The translations under genes and the position numbers were made by a program. Shown one piece after another: positions 13,101 through 25,854 of a DNA stretch of 64,000 nucleotides; position 1 is the first letter of the stretch; every line of letters starts with the position of its first letter. Location: positions 310,001 to 374,000 of the forward strand of contig CAMPDV010000124.1 in the NCBI GenBank assembly GCA_946699065.1. The letters are read 5' to 3'. Origin of the DNA: Loxodes magnus (Eukaryota; Ciliophora; Karyorelictea; Loxodida; Loxodidae). A model generated the notes under the pieces. That model saw only the letters and a list, made by a program, of their open reading frames with translations. It made no database searches and was not told the origin of the DNA.

Positions 13101-16100
13101 TGGGTTTTCTTTGATGAATTTAATACTACTGAAAATGTACCTCTAATATGTGAAATACTATGCTATAGGACATTCAAAGGGTAGAAATTACCTGAAAATG
13201 TGGTATTTTTAGCAGCATGCAATCCCTATAAAGTTAAAAGGAAACAAATAAACTTCGAAGAAAATGTAGGAATACGAAGAGATCGCTTTAAGTAATAGAA
13301 TCTGCTTTACACAGTATATCACATACCAGATGCAGCTATAGAATATATATGGGATTTCGGCTTCTTATAAAGAAATGTTTAGCTTGACTATATTTCTCAA
13401 ATTCTAAAAAAGGACATAAAGAATAAGTAATTGGAGCAATACTTAACTAGATTAATAGATGCAGCTCATGAATATTTCAGAGATAAAGAAGATTGTAGTA
13501 GTGTTAGCTTGAGAGATGTGAGTAGGTTTATTATTCTATATGTATGGTTCAAAGATTAGATAAAATAAAAGTATGAAATATAAAACAGGTAAAACTAAAG
13601 ATCTTATTATACATATTTCAACTTTTTTAGAAGCCTGTAAAGATAAATCTAATATAATGGTTCCGAAGAATAATGGGAATTAGAAGCAGGTCTGCTCTCT
13701 TTTTGTCATTGCTATTACTTAAGACTGGCTCATTTAGATTAGAGAAAATAATTCTTATAGGTCACTATTGATTAAATCAATTATACTAGATAGAAAATAA
13801 ATTCCTAGTATGTTATTGAATTAATGGAAAGAGAGCAATATGATTTACTTGCAAGAATGGAAATACCTAAAGAAACTGCTTTGAACTAGGCACTTAGAGA
13901 AAACATTTTTGCTATAATACCTTGTGTGGTCAATAGAATTCCTATATTTATATGTGGCAAACCTGGTTGCAGCAAAACTTTAACTATCAATTTGGTTTTC
14001 CAACACTTGAGAGGATTAAAATCCGTAGATCCTTATTTTAAATGTCTTCCTGAATTATAAATAGTTCCTTTTTAAGGATCTGAATCATGTACGTCTGAAA
14101 ATATACTGAAAGTATACGAAAGAGCATAAAAATATACATAAGCCAAGAACAGTTAAAACTAAAAGCTTCTACCAGTGATTGTTTTTGACGAGATAGGATT
14201 AGCAGAAATATCAAAGCATAATCCTTTGAAGGTATTACATAGCATATTGGAAGTAGAAAGCAGGGATATTGCATTTATAGGAGTTTCTAACTGGAGATTA
14301 GATGCCTCTAAAATGAACAGAGCTTTATACTTAGCTAGGCCTGATCCTGATTAAAAAGATCTTATTTTAACTGCTTAGACTTTGTATAAAAGTTGTGCTA
14401 ATTCTAAAACCACGATGCAGCATGAAAATGTAATAGAAGCATTAGCTAAATCCTACTTTGATATGAAATAAGATATTTAAAAAAAATTTCCAGAGTATAT
14501 TGACTACTATGGACTGAGAGACTTTTACAGTCTTATAAAAATGGTATCAAGAAGGTTTATCTAGTTAGATTAATAAAAGTAAAATACTTTAGATTATTTT
14601 ACTAAGGAAAAAGAATTATTTAAAATAGTAAAAAACTCTATTGAAAGGAATTTTAGTGGCAATAGTAAAATTAACGGAGTTTAAATATTTTAAAGTTATT
14701 TACTATAGAATTACGATTGCAGTCATGTTTATCCTCATATTGAAAATACTCCTACGTTATAGCTAATAGAAGAAAATCTTTAGGATAAGAATGCAAGATA
14801 CTTAATGCTTATTAGTAAAAGCGATATTGCTACTTACATTCTGGATAAGAGGTTGAAAAATTCTATTAAAGATAGAAGATTTCTCATTGGAAGTAATTTT
14901 GAAGATGATTAAAATTAAGAGCATTATGGTTTCAGAAGTCTGAGCGACTGCATTCTTTATATGGAAAAGGGAATATCAGTCATCTTCAGAAACATGGAGC
15001 ATATCTACAGCAGTTTATATGATCTATTTAACTAAAACTTTGCAATCTAAGTAGGAAAACGATACTGCAGAGTAGCTTTAGGAGCACTCTACAATCCAAA
15101 ATGTATAGTTCATGAAAACTTCCACTCTATAATATTTATGGAGGATAATGAAGATATCCTTAAGAAAGCAGATCCACCTTTCTTAAACAGATTTGAAAAG
15201 CATTACTTATCTATAGAATAAATACTTACATAAGAAGAAAATAATATTAAGCAAGAAGGAATTAGATTCATATAATAGCTAACTCAATTTCCACATAGGC
15301 CTAATTGCTTATTAGCCATTTCTTTAAATACTGCTTTTCCTATTTACAGTGAAGAAAACTTAGCCTTGCTAATCTTTTAAAATCTAGAATAGGTAAATTA
15401 GAAGCAATCTTTATAAGATTTAAAGAGAGAGTTAATTAGAAACAGCTCAATTGATATACTAGCACTTCTTTAGTTTGCTAATATTGATCAAAATGAAAAG
15501 GACTGAATTATACAGTAATATAAAGAACTACATTAAGCCTCTTTTAAAGATATAGTACTAGAATTTTTGCAGCCTAATTAAGAATAAACATCACAGAAGC
15601 TTATCGTGTATAGTTTCTCTAAATTATCCTCTTTCGACTTTACTCAAAATTTAGCAGAAAATGGAAATATTAACTAAGGCGAAAATCTTAGAAAGCAAAT
15701 TCATATAAAGAGGATAAGTGAGTTTAAGCAAGAAGAAGACTATATAAAGGATCTTTAGGCATTTCTCAGTTCTACAGAAAAAATCCTTTATATTTTAGAG
15801 CTAAATTTTGAAACAGAGCATCAACATTTATATTACTTAAAGTTTATGATTGAAAAACAAGAAAAAGAATGCAAAAAGAGCATCTCTATTAGGAAGTCAT
15901 TCATATTAGTTGTAAGGCTCTAAAGGTTCTAAGAATATGACAGCAATAACGCGAAGCTATTTTAAGGATGGAAATAGATGATGATTGAAAATTTTAATGA
16001 GAATCAGTTTGATATAATAAACCCTCTAATAAGCAAGCCTTCGTTAGAATTAATAAGAAATCAGTAATTTGTAAAGTTCAAGAATATCATAATAGATATA

Positions 16101-19100
16101 CTGGAGAGAGCTCTATTGAAGCTAAACTTAGACTAATAAAATTAAAATTAGAACAGTAAAATAAAGGATGGAATTAACTTCTTTATTGAATACATTAGCC
16201 AAGATTAATCACTTATAAATATCTTCTTTGGAAAATGCTTAAAGTTGCTAGAAATCCAGCCTTAGAAAAAAGATTGGAAAAAAGAAGTTTTATTCAATCC
16301 TCAGATTACAAAAGTAGCAATTTCTTTTAAAGAAGCCATTGAGATCTTTATTAAACAAGAGTTGGAAGTACCAATGACTACTATAACTAAATATTTAATC
16401 TAAGTTGGACTTATTACCAGTTTCTTTACCTTTTAAGATAAAGAAGAAGGATAGATAATCAGAAAAATCTGGATCAAGCTTTTTGAGCAGAAAAATCTTA
16501 AAGGTGAAATTCTTTAAAACCTTCCATAAGGAAACTAAGTCTATTTCCTTTCAGGTCTTAAGTTTCCTTTTAGCAAATTCGAAAATGAAGCTCTTAATAA
16601 AATTTACAATCAGCTGGCAAAAGAAAATACGTTTGACGAAGTAAATTTAGAAGAAAAATTCAGATAAGATTCAGAATTTAGAGAATTCTTAGGGGACTTA
16701 GAAAGTAACGAGTAGTTAGTTGATTTATATCTAGCAGATTTAATTAAATGCTATATCTAATAAGATTAGTTGCTGGACGAGAGTTATGAATAGATCTTCT
16801 TGAAATTTTTCAAGTAATGAATTACATTTCAAGTTCAATAGCAAAATATAGAAAATACTTTCTATAAGAAGGTCTATACCTTTTTAAGATAGCGATAACT
16901 AATTAAAATCATTTGTGAGGCTATCAAAATCATTCTATCTTTCACTTAAATAAATTTGGATTCACTTTTAGATATCTAGAGTTTGGTTTAAAAAGTTACT
17001 GTATAAGCTAATTAATGTGAAGGAGAAGATTAAAACTAGCAACTTCAAGAAGGGGAGGTAGAATCGAATTAACCAGAACAAACCTATATCTTTGTAAGTG
17101 AAATAATTTAAAGAGGACTATATTAAATGTTTTTATATCACAAGAAGGTTACCAACAATAATTTCAAGATATATGTGGCTGAGTTAGAAAGATTGGAATC
17201 AATAATACAGAAGATAACTCAAAGCCTATAAATTAATAACTTCAACTAGTTCCAATATTACATCCAATCTACTAGATTAGTCCTGTCTAGCAATTAAAAG
17301 GATGTTAATATACTAAAATCCCTATTTTAAAACTTTAAATCAGACTAAGATTATAGAAACATTATTTTGGATGATAATCTTAATAAAGCTTTAGACCAAA
17401 TTCAAAGTAATGAAAAATTGATTGCTTAGAGATTGCATTTTTTGATTAAAACAAGTAGCTCATAAATAATTAAAGTGGCTTAGATTCTAGAAAAGTAAAA
17501 AAATTACATATAATTCGATGAAATAGTTCAGGATATCATTTAATAATCAAACATAACATAAATCATTTTGCATAATGAATTTATAAATTGAAATGAGGGT
17601 GGAGTTTTATAGATCCCTTAGTTGAATCCATATATTTAAGATTTAGATTAGACATTTAATTAAGAGAAAGTAACTTGTAAACTAGGAGTATTATTATCAG
17701 ATAAAATAAAAGCATCTTATTTAAATGAGCTTTAAAGTGGAAGATATAATAATCCTTTTGAGAATTAACCTCTTTTTCTCTAGTTCTATTTAAGGACTAT
17801 TGTTGATTGTGAATAATAACAATAAAACGTAGAGATTAGAAATGTGAAAATACTTATTTCGTTAACAAGAATAAAAATGATACTGGACTTCTATTCTGAA
17901 TAGCTATATTATCTTAAACTATAACCTGATTAGCAGGACAATTGGCTATTAGAAGCTACTCTAGAAAGAATCGATGAAATTTTATATAGTTCAAGTTTAG
18001 TTTCTTTAATGTCAGTATACATAGCTAAAAAAATAAAGTATATATAAGATAATTAATTTAAGAAAACTTACCAATTGAACGAACAGCAAACACTCAAAAA
18101 GTTTATGTAAGATATACTAGAAAGATGCTAGAATTTAAGGTGAACTTAGTATCTTTTAACTTAAAATTTAGAAATAGATAAAAAGTAAATTGATCTTCCT
18201 ATTTTAGATTAATAGAATAATATGGATGTAATAATAATATAAAATTGACTATCTTAGCTTCATAATGCTGATTAAAATATATTATAAAGGATATAGCAAA
18301 TGGAATAACCTGAAGTCAAATTCTCTTTTGGAGTAGCTTTTATAGAAGTGATTTATATTAAGTACTTATAAGAAGAAAATCGAAACTTACTATAAGCATA
18401 AGATAAATTAGAAAAGCTATTTAAGCAAACAATACTATAAAAAGCAGGCCAAGAATATTATAATTTTTTGTACCAGTTAATTAGTAACTTTTAGGATAAA
18501 AAACTAATGCAGATGAAATATTAAATGAGCTTAGATGGCTACTAAGAGAAAATAGTAGTACTTTACCTTACTTTAATTCTTATTTCTTATAAGTAAAATG
18601 ATAGCTTAATTAACCTTTTCTTCAAAGGAGGGTAGTTTACTATATCATAATTTTAGTCTTCTTTCTTATTTGGAGTAGAAGATAATTTCAAGCTCTAATA
18701 TTTAAGAAATTTGTTTAATAATTTTGATACTCTTAAAAACAGTGGTTTCTGGTATCCAGGTGTTGTAGGTTCTGCCTGGAAATGCTCAAATGATTGTCCT
18801 TATCTATATTTTGTTATGAATTGTGGTGGTTAAGTAAATGAAAGAGAATGTCAATGGTGTGGCTAGAAAATTGGAGGTAAAAATCATACAGCTGTTTAGA
18901 GGCCAGGCCATGAAAATTTAACTGATTAACAAGCTAAAAATTATTTATAAAATCAAATTGAGAAAATGGAAGCTAACTAATTAAAAGGCTATTTCCATTT
19001 ACAGACACCAGGTATTGGAAAAGAACAAAATAAAAGTCTAAAGCCTATCTCCTTTTAGCTTTTAAGATTAATCCTCCATATACAAATTTTTGGACTATAC

Positions 19101-21149
19101 TAAATAAACATAATAAATTAAAAAGATTTAGAAGTAATAATACCACATAAATAAAGTTGCTAACAGCAATTACAAAAAGATCTTGAATAGTATCTATAAT
19201 GCCATATAGCAAAAGATCTTTAATCAATATACGAACTGTTATAAGATGATAGATCTTATGTATGAATATTCTAGGTAATTTAGCAAATATTAACCAATAT
19301 TTAGTAAAAATCCCCTATGATCATGTAGAATCTTAATTCAGAATAATAAAAAGAAAATTTTTAAATTAACTTTTAAAGCCAAATAGTTGATATCTTACTG
19401 AATAAGCAGTAAGAGATAAAAAAATAATATGATGTGAAGAAACTTGCTATTTAGAAAATGAAAGAGCCATTTGATGTAGTCATTAATGAAATTAGATGTA
19501 TTGATAACTAAGAAGGATTTAAATATTTAAAGCTATTCAGAATTACTAAGAAACCTACTTTCGAAAGTATGAAGTATTAATTTGATTTAGAGCTAAGAAA
19601 CTAACCTGGAAATAAGCTACTAGAAATATGCTTTAATGTTTAATAAAAAGCTTAAAAACTAAAAAAATTTTTCCCTATCTTAAGGCTGGTGAAGCTTTTA
19701 AAAGAGAAATATGATTATATGATATCAAGAGAAGATGCAAGAATGATAAAAATGCAAGATGTTTGCAATGAAGATGAGGAAATAAACGAAGCCTTTCAAA
19801 AATTTAAAGAAGCAATTAAATTTTTTGGTTCAAAACCTTTACGAGTTGGTTGTAAAGAATTGTAACCATTAAATTATGATGAAAGTTCTGATTTAACTTC
19901 GTTACTAATAGATGATAAGGAGTAAGGAGGAGCAATTTTTTTAGTAGCAGTTTTAATGTCATTAGGCAAAACTTAAAATAAATTATTATAAGCAATTTTA
20001 GAAAATTATCAGAGTGAGTATAATATAAAAGACCCATAAGAAATAGAAAGAATTGCATGCTCTATTTTAAAAATCAACGAAGAGCACATTTTAAATATAG
20101 ATTTAGAAGATCCAGAGTACTATTAATTAGCTATCTGTAATCCTGAGTACGGAAACGGAAAACAAAACATTATTTTCGCTTTTGATTAAATAAAAACCAA
20201 AATAATATCATCTCTAACCCAAAAAAAAAATTTAGATATAAAAAACATACAATTCATAAACTACCAATTTGAACTTCTTAGTTCAAAAGGCTCATAATCA
20301 AGCTTAATACTGGATATTAGATAAAAAATTCCTTAAAAACCTATGGAAAAAGATTTGAAAATATAAGTAGATACCTATTTAACAAATAGAAGTACTGACA
20401 GAAGAGATTAATTATAAGAGATAATGCGTCCAGAATAATAATTAAAACAGCTTCTAGGATCACTAGATAAAATTATGTGCTAATTGAAAGATTAAAAAGT
20501 TAACTCATAAATGAAGATAAACCAATTCTGTAAAGGATAGAATAAATAGATGTATGGTAATGTAAATGAATGCTTTAAAAAAGATTCAGAAATATTAGGA
20601 CAAATTACTCTAGAAAACATAATTAGCTTATATGAACTAATTGAAGGAAAATGCTTCTAGTTTATTTTCAAAAATCTAAGTCCTGATTATTGTTAGTAAT
20701 TAGAAAACATGGACAATCTTATTTTGAGTTACTTTAGTAAAGGAGAAAATGAAAAAGAAAGAATTTTTACTAAAAGGTAATTACAAGAAGCTATGAAAAA
20801 GTTTATTATAAGATACTTATAAGTAGAATTGGTACCAAAAGAATAACTTATTATTTACCTAAGTAATGAATAATTTTGGGATGAAAAGCAATTAGGAAAA
20901 ATTGAATTCTTAGAGGAAAATTTCAGTCCTGATATCTAAATTCAACATTCTAAGTGCGCTTATTAATCACTTGATAAGTTAATTTAAGAAGAACATATGA
21001 AATTAACTTAATAAACTGATTAAGTATCAAAAAGGAATGATAATACAAGTTAGATAAGAGGAGGAGGCACCAATAGAAGAGGCGGATTTAATGGAAGAGG
21101 TGGAAATGTATCAAGCAAGATAGGCCATAAAAACACTACCAGACTTTGA
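7110..21149 (+). CDS. RNF213/mysterin-like AAA+ E3 ubiquitin ligase, intact, 4,679 aa
   Basis: This is a giant dynein-like AAA+ ubiquitin ligase of the RNF213 (mysterin) family, which ubiquitinates proteins and, in animals, lipopolysaccharide on microbes. One frame runs from ATG 7,110 to UGA 21,147-21,149, exactly 4,680 codons; human RNF213 is about 5,200 aa. UAA/UAG are used hundreds of times as Gln. At least a dozen in-frame UGAs sit where Trp fits (e.g. 7,143, 7,170, 9,060, 9,099). I see none in the last ~600 codons before the stop. AAA+ landmarks: a degenerate P-loop AGLGKTT (~residue 1557), GETGCGKT (1940-1947) with Walker B FFDEF (D2002/E2003), and GKPGCSKT (2283-2290) with VIVFDEIG (D2360/E2361). 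The last two match the active AAA3/AAA4 pair of the family. An RZ-type zinc finger (about 3,890-3,925; C-x3-C, later C-x2-C, ending KIGG) follows the linker region. I saw no canonical RING, and the tail ends in a Gly/Arg-rich RGG-like segment (21,060-21,110). The start is supported by coherent coding right after it. No introns were needed. Decayed relatives are scattered through the window. Confidence 0.94.
18777..18884 (+). other. RZ-type zinc finger of the RNF213-like protein
   Basis: This sub-feature of the large gene encodes about residues 3,890-3,925. It starts with WKCSNDCP, continues to a CGG turn, and ends with ECQWCGQKIGG. The order (Cys pair, then a CGG, then a C-x2-C-G pair followed by an IGG) is the signature of the RZ finger shared by RNF213 and ZNFX1, which is required for RING-independent ubiquitin transfer by RNF213. 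A Cys stands at the second ligand position where His is usual in animal proteins. The decayed copy at 37.6-41.66 kb keeps an alignable version at about 40,745-40,850. Confidence 0.75.
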
Positions 21150-22550
21150 AAATTCTAATCTTTTATAACATATCTAAATTTAATTTTTAATCTTTAATAT
21201 TTTTTTAACTGTAAGTCTTAAAAAATTTAAATGCTTGAAAGAAGCAAGAAATAAAAAATGATAGTATCATAAAAGACTTGAAGATATATATATAATAAAG
21301 CAGTTATTAACTAAAAGTTCAGTTATAGAAAGCTAATTAAGATAAGTTTTTTATTTATTGTGTATAATTAAAATAATTATATAAGCATTTCTTATATCTA
21401 TATAAATATAAAAATATTTATCTTATATCATTGGCTTAACTAATATTTATCAATATTAACTAATAAATAGACTTTAACAAACTTATAAGCTTGGTTGTAG
21501 ATTGTTTAGAAGTTTTCAAAGCATCTTTATTTTATTTAGCCTTTTATTAGTCTTTAAGAATACCTTCTAGATAAATTTGAGCATTAAATGTAAAAATATT
21601 GAAGACAAAGCTGAAATACTTAAACAAACCACATTAGATTTCCAAATAATTCATAATATATTATTAGCTTAATGATATTCTATTTAACTTAATCTTGCAG
21701 ACTTTCAAATAGTTCTTTTATCTTTAATTAAAGATAAATCAAAGATTAGAAATAATAGAGTATTCTATAGTTTAGTTATAAATCATTGTTCTTATAGTTG
21801 ATATCTCAACTCCCAATTAGTAAATATTGCTTTTAAAAACTAACCTTAGATACAATTAAAAACTAATTTTATTATTACCTTATTTGCATATAGAATTCCT
21901 TGAATAACCTGGGATTCTTAGTTTCATTAGTGAAGGTAACTTTAATGAATCTTTTTATAAATACTGAGAATATTTTAGTGGATGTTTTTCGTTAATGGTA
22001 TTTACTTACTACTGATAAAGAAATTCTAATTATTCAATTCCTAATGAATAAGAAATTCCATTAGATAAAAATAAATGAATATCAGAAAGTTAGAATGCTT
22101 TTTATAATAGTGTTCCCCCATTTTTCTTCCTTAAAACCTTTTTTCATAAAATCGATTAATTTCAAAATACTATGCTTAATATCATTCTTTCAAGCAACTT
22201 AATTATACTAAATAAGCGAACAACTTTATATATTAAATAATATATAAAAAAGCGGGAAATTCAAATTTCTTATTTTAAAATTTATTAAAAATAACTTGAT
22301 CAAATGCTTTTTAATTAAAATGTTTATTATAAACTCTGGGATTATAGACATAATATTTCTATTTTATTATTTTTATAAAAGCATAAACTCTTTCAACTTA
22401 TTAGCTTACCTGCTAAGTAATTTATCTTTATTAAGATATTTTAATAATATATTTAATATTTATCTTCTAATTTATTCAAATTATTTTTATCATTTTTAAG
22501 TTCTTTAAATACTTTATATCATTTCAGTTTATACAATCTGGAAGTAGCTA
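21150..22550. other. No gene recognised
   Basis: This is A+T-rich sequence downstream of the large ligase gene. A short standard-code frame at 22,296-22,499 is low-complexity (Ile/Leu/Phe/Tyr) and has no supporting feature. It presumably includes the 3' UTR and terminator of the ligase gene just after 21,149. Decayed minus-strand RNF213-like sequence could extend down into it from 22.56 kb, but I could not align it. Confidence 0.5.
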
Positions 22551-22559
22551 TTTGTATTT

Positions 22560-22990
22560 TATTTTTATCAAAGCTGATTTTTCTTTTATTATGTCTTCAT
22601 ACTACTTCGAGATTTTTAAGAAAATAAAGCTTTAGTACAAAGTTAATCAGCTAAAATAAGATTTTTTAATTAGGCTTAGTTATGTAAAAATCTTAACTCT
22701 TTTAGAAGCATCTAACCTACAGTATAAACAGTTGAAAACAAAAAGAGTTTTTGCTTCTTAATTACTAGGCAATACTTTCAAGGATTTTGCTTTTATTTTT
22801 TCATAGTTCTATCTCATCATATACAAACATGTTCTAAGTATTCAGATATTTTATAGCTTTCTACAATACTTTAATATATTTTAAGAATCTTATACTTCAA
22901 TTTCTTAGCAGGTATTTTAGGAAGGTATTTTAATTTTTTATCTATGTATTTTTACCTCTAAAATGTTAAATTATATAATTAATAGTAGAG
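22560..22990 (-). pseudogene. Decayed RNF213-like fragment (AAA4 region)
   Basis: Read on the minus strand, this interval contains a segment (around 22,620-22,700) that aligns at the DNA level with 14,290-14,400 of the intact gene, the stretch encoding NWRLDASKMNRALYLARP and following residues. A matching GRLDASK can be read. Just upstream on the same strand, sequence resembling 14,090-14,140 is present. The fragment is strongly eroded, and the Walker motifs of this module cannot be read. It probably belongs to the same decayed copy as 23,390-24,030, which lies 5' of it on the same strand, although their order relative to the intact gene is disturbed. Confidence 0.45.
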
Positions 22991-23389
22991 AGTTATTACA
23001 TTCTGGTTTTACACTTAAAAATATATGGGAACTCTTCTGGTTATACAAATTATAACAGCAAAATTAATTTTTCTTATTACATATTTAATAGCTAATTCCT
23101 TAATTTTCCATCCTTGCAAATAAATCATAAAGTCTCTTTTCGCTTTATTTTATAGCACATCTAGAATTTATTTTATATATAGAATAATTGCCTTAATTGC
23201 TATAACCTACAGTTAAAATAATAAGAATTAAACCTAGAAACTAATAATAAAGATAGTTAGAAGTATTTTATAATAAGTGTTAAGCCTTTTATAATTATAA
23301 TAATAAGGTATTAAATGAACTTAAACTAAATAGATACTTGTATTTAACTAAGTTAATAGTTAAACTTACTAGTTTTATATTCTTTATTT

Positions 23390-24030
23390 CCATCCTTAAA
23401 ATAGCTTCGCGTTATTGCTGTCATATTCTTAGAACCTTTAGAGCCTTACAACTAATATGAATAACTTGCCTATAAGAATTATTTTCTCTAATCTAATGGG
23501 CGAGTATTAAGTATACATCAATGAAAAAAAGAGAGTAGACCTGCTTCTAATTCCCATTATTCTTCGGAATCATGATAGTAGATTTATCTTTACAGCTTTA
23601 AAAAAAGTTGAAATATATATAATAAAATCTTTAGCTTTACCTGTTTTATATTTCATATTTTTATTTTATCTAATTTTTTAACCATGTATAGAGAATCATA
23701 AATCTACTCACTTCTCCCAAGATAGCACTACTACAATCTTCTTTATCTCTGAAATATTCAAGAGTTGCATCTATTAATCTAGTTAAACATTGCTCCAATT
23801 AACCTTTCTTTATGTCCTTTTTTAGAATTTGATAAATATAATCAAGCAAACATTTCTTTATAAGAAGCCGAAGTTCCAGATATATTCTACAGTTACATCT
23901 GATATGTGATATACTGTGTAAAGCTGATTCTATTACTTAAAGCGATCTCTAATTATTCCTACATTTTTTTCGAAGTTTATTTTTCACTTTTAACTTTATA
24001 GGAATTGCATGCTGCTAAAAAAATTTAAAG
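23390..24030 (-). pseudogene. RNF213-like fragment with internal deletion, close copy of 13.2-13.76 and 15.9-15.97 kb
   Basis: The minus strand is a close copy of the intact gene. From 24,030 down to about 23,462 it matches 13,205-13,757, the AAA3 module after Walker B, including the LAACN-like strand and the QLEQ(Y/C)LTRLIDAA helix. It then jumps directly to sequence matching about 15,895-15,970. Roughly 2.1 kb present in the intact gene is missing at this junction. Similarity then stops abruptly near 23,390. Frameshifts and small indels are present, so no product is expected. Orientation is opposite to the intact gene. Its high similarity makes it one of the youngest RNF213-like pieces in the window. 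Confidence 0.9.
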
Positions 24031-24541
24031 AATCAGATTTATAATTCCAATCAGTAAATTTTAAATTAAAAATCTCTTATAATCTAAAATACTGAGCAAA
24101 AATGATTTAAATTTTTGAAATGTTTAACCTTATTCACATGGGTTTTGAATTTAATTTTTTTTATAAAACTTGTTTTGAAACAAAAATTGAGCCATTGATG
24201 CTTTCAATTCAAAAGAAATTTTAAAGCATTAATCTTTTTTTAATAAATACTATAAAAACAACTCAAACAACCCTTTTATAAATTGATTTTAATATACAAA
24301 GAAATAATCTTAATCAATTAATCTAAATAACTTAATATCCCTAAATACAAATACTAAACAATATAAAGACTTTTATAACTCAAAAACAATCCTAAACACA
24401 AAATGTTTAAACTTTTAATTAAAATCTTTTAAACCTTATAAATTCAAAAATATTAAAAATGTACTTATATTTGTCTACTTTTGACAATAGTTTCTAAAAT
24501 TGTAAAATTGTAAAATATTCTTAATAAGTTCATTCCTCCTC

Positions 24542-25854
24542 TCAACTTGCAATCTTCCACTTTCTCAAAGTATTGTCATTAGCTCCCGATACTAACCATC
24601 TATTATCCTTACTCAATGCTATAGATTTTATATATTATTTATGTCCTTATAGAATCTATATGCATTCACCTGTCTTAAAGTTCCATATTTTGATTGTATT
24701 ATCGTAAGATCCAGAAAATATAACACTTGAATCAGTACTAAGCTGAACACTTGTTACAACATCTTGATCTTGGAGATTATGAACTAGCTAGCCATTAGAA
24801 AAGTTCCATACTCTAATTGATTAGTCATAAGAACCTGATATTATGTAGTTATTATCCAAAGACACAACTACCGAATGTACATAACTTAAGTGCCCGAATA
24901 GAGTTCGAATAAGCTGACCAGTCTGGAAATTTCAGATCTTTATCGTTTCGTCTCCGGATGCTGAGCTAATTCATTTCTAGTCACTTGTTACTGCCACCGA
25001 TCAAACTGAATTCGTATGCTCAGCCAAAGTTCTCGTACAAGTTTCAGTCTGGAAATTCCAGATCTTTATCGTTTTATCTATACTTCCTGATACAATTCAT
25101 TCCTGTTACTTGTTAAAGCTAACGATAAAACTCCATCCAAATGTCCTATCAAAGTTTTCATGCAGCTTCCCGTCTCAAAATTCCAGATCTTTATCGTTTT
25201 ATCTACACTTCCCGATACAATTCGTTTCTGGTCATGTGTGATTGCTACCGATAAAACTGAACCATAATGTCCTTTCAAAGTACTTTTACAGCTTCCCTTA
25301 TTAAAATTCCAGATCTTTATCATTTTATCTACACTTCCCGATACAATTCATTTCTGGTCATGTGTGATTGCTACCGATAAAACTGAACCATAATGTCCTT
25401 TCAAAGTACTTTTACAGCTTCCCTTATTAAAATTCCAGATCTTTATCATTTTATCTACACTTCCCGATACAATTCATTTCTGGTCATGTGTGATTGCTAC
25501 CGATAAAACTGAACCATAATGTCCTTTCAAAGTACTTTTACAGCTTCCCTTATTAAAATTCCAGATCTTTATCATTTTATCTACACTTCCCGATACAATT
25601 CATTTCTGGTCATTTGAAATTGCTATCGAGTTAATGAAAGAAGTGTGTCCAGTCAATTTTTAATCTAAAATAATTAAAGAGATACCTTGAGATTAATTGT
25701 AGCTGATCCTTTTTACTAATTTATTTAAGCACAAATTAGGCAGGATTTCATATTTTAATACAAGAAGAGGGATTCTTCTAATAGAATGATTTCATTGTTT
25801 TAAGCATTTTCGTAAAAAAATAATTTTAGTAAATTGTGTTTCTTTTGTCTCCAT
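24542..25854 (-). CDS. WD40-repeat protein, about 437 aa, with one apparent base deletion
   Basis: The minus-strand frame from ATG at 25,854 (MET KETQ...) gives an ~85-residue N-terminal region and then a run of WD40 blades. Each blade carries the GH dipeptide (LTGH, LKGH, LIGH, LFGH, LQGH) and an IKIWNF strand end, as expected for a beta-propeller scaffold. Near 25,099-25,103 one base is missing relative to the sister repeats; after shifting frame the blades continue cleanly to the end. The gene is therefore a young pseudogene, or the deletion is a sequencing error. UGA encodes Trp at several conserved sites: DQK-W-IVSGS in the repeated blades, SV-W-SVA, and one IKI-W-NF where the other blades use TGG. 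The end is a UGA at 24,542-24,544 or the next one at 24,530-24,532. An N-terminal F-box was looked for and not seen. Substrate or partner unknown. Confidence 0.86.
25200..25640 (-). repeat. 126-bp tandem repeat encoding identical WD40 blades
   Basis: Four copies of a 126-bp unit (42 codons, one blade) lie head to tail, with the marker acttcccg recurring at about 25,207, 25,333, 25,459 and 25,585. Three are almost identical in DNA, while blades further toward the C-terminus share only the protein pattern. This indicates recent expansion by unequal exchange within the WD40 gene. Period is a multiple of three, so frame is kept. Confidence 0.88.
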
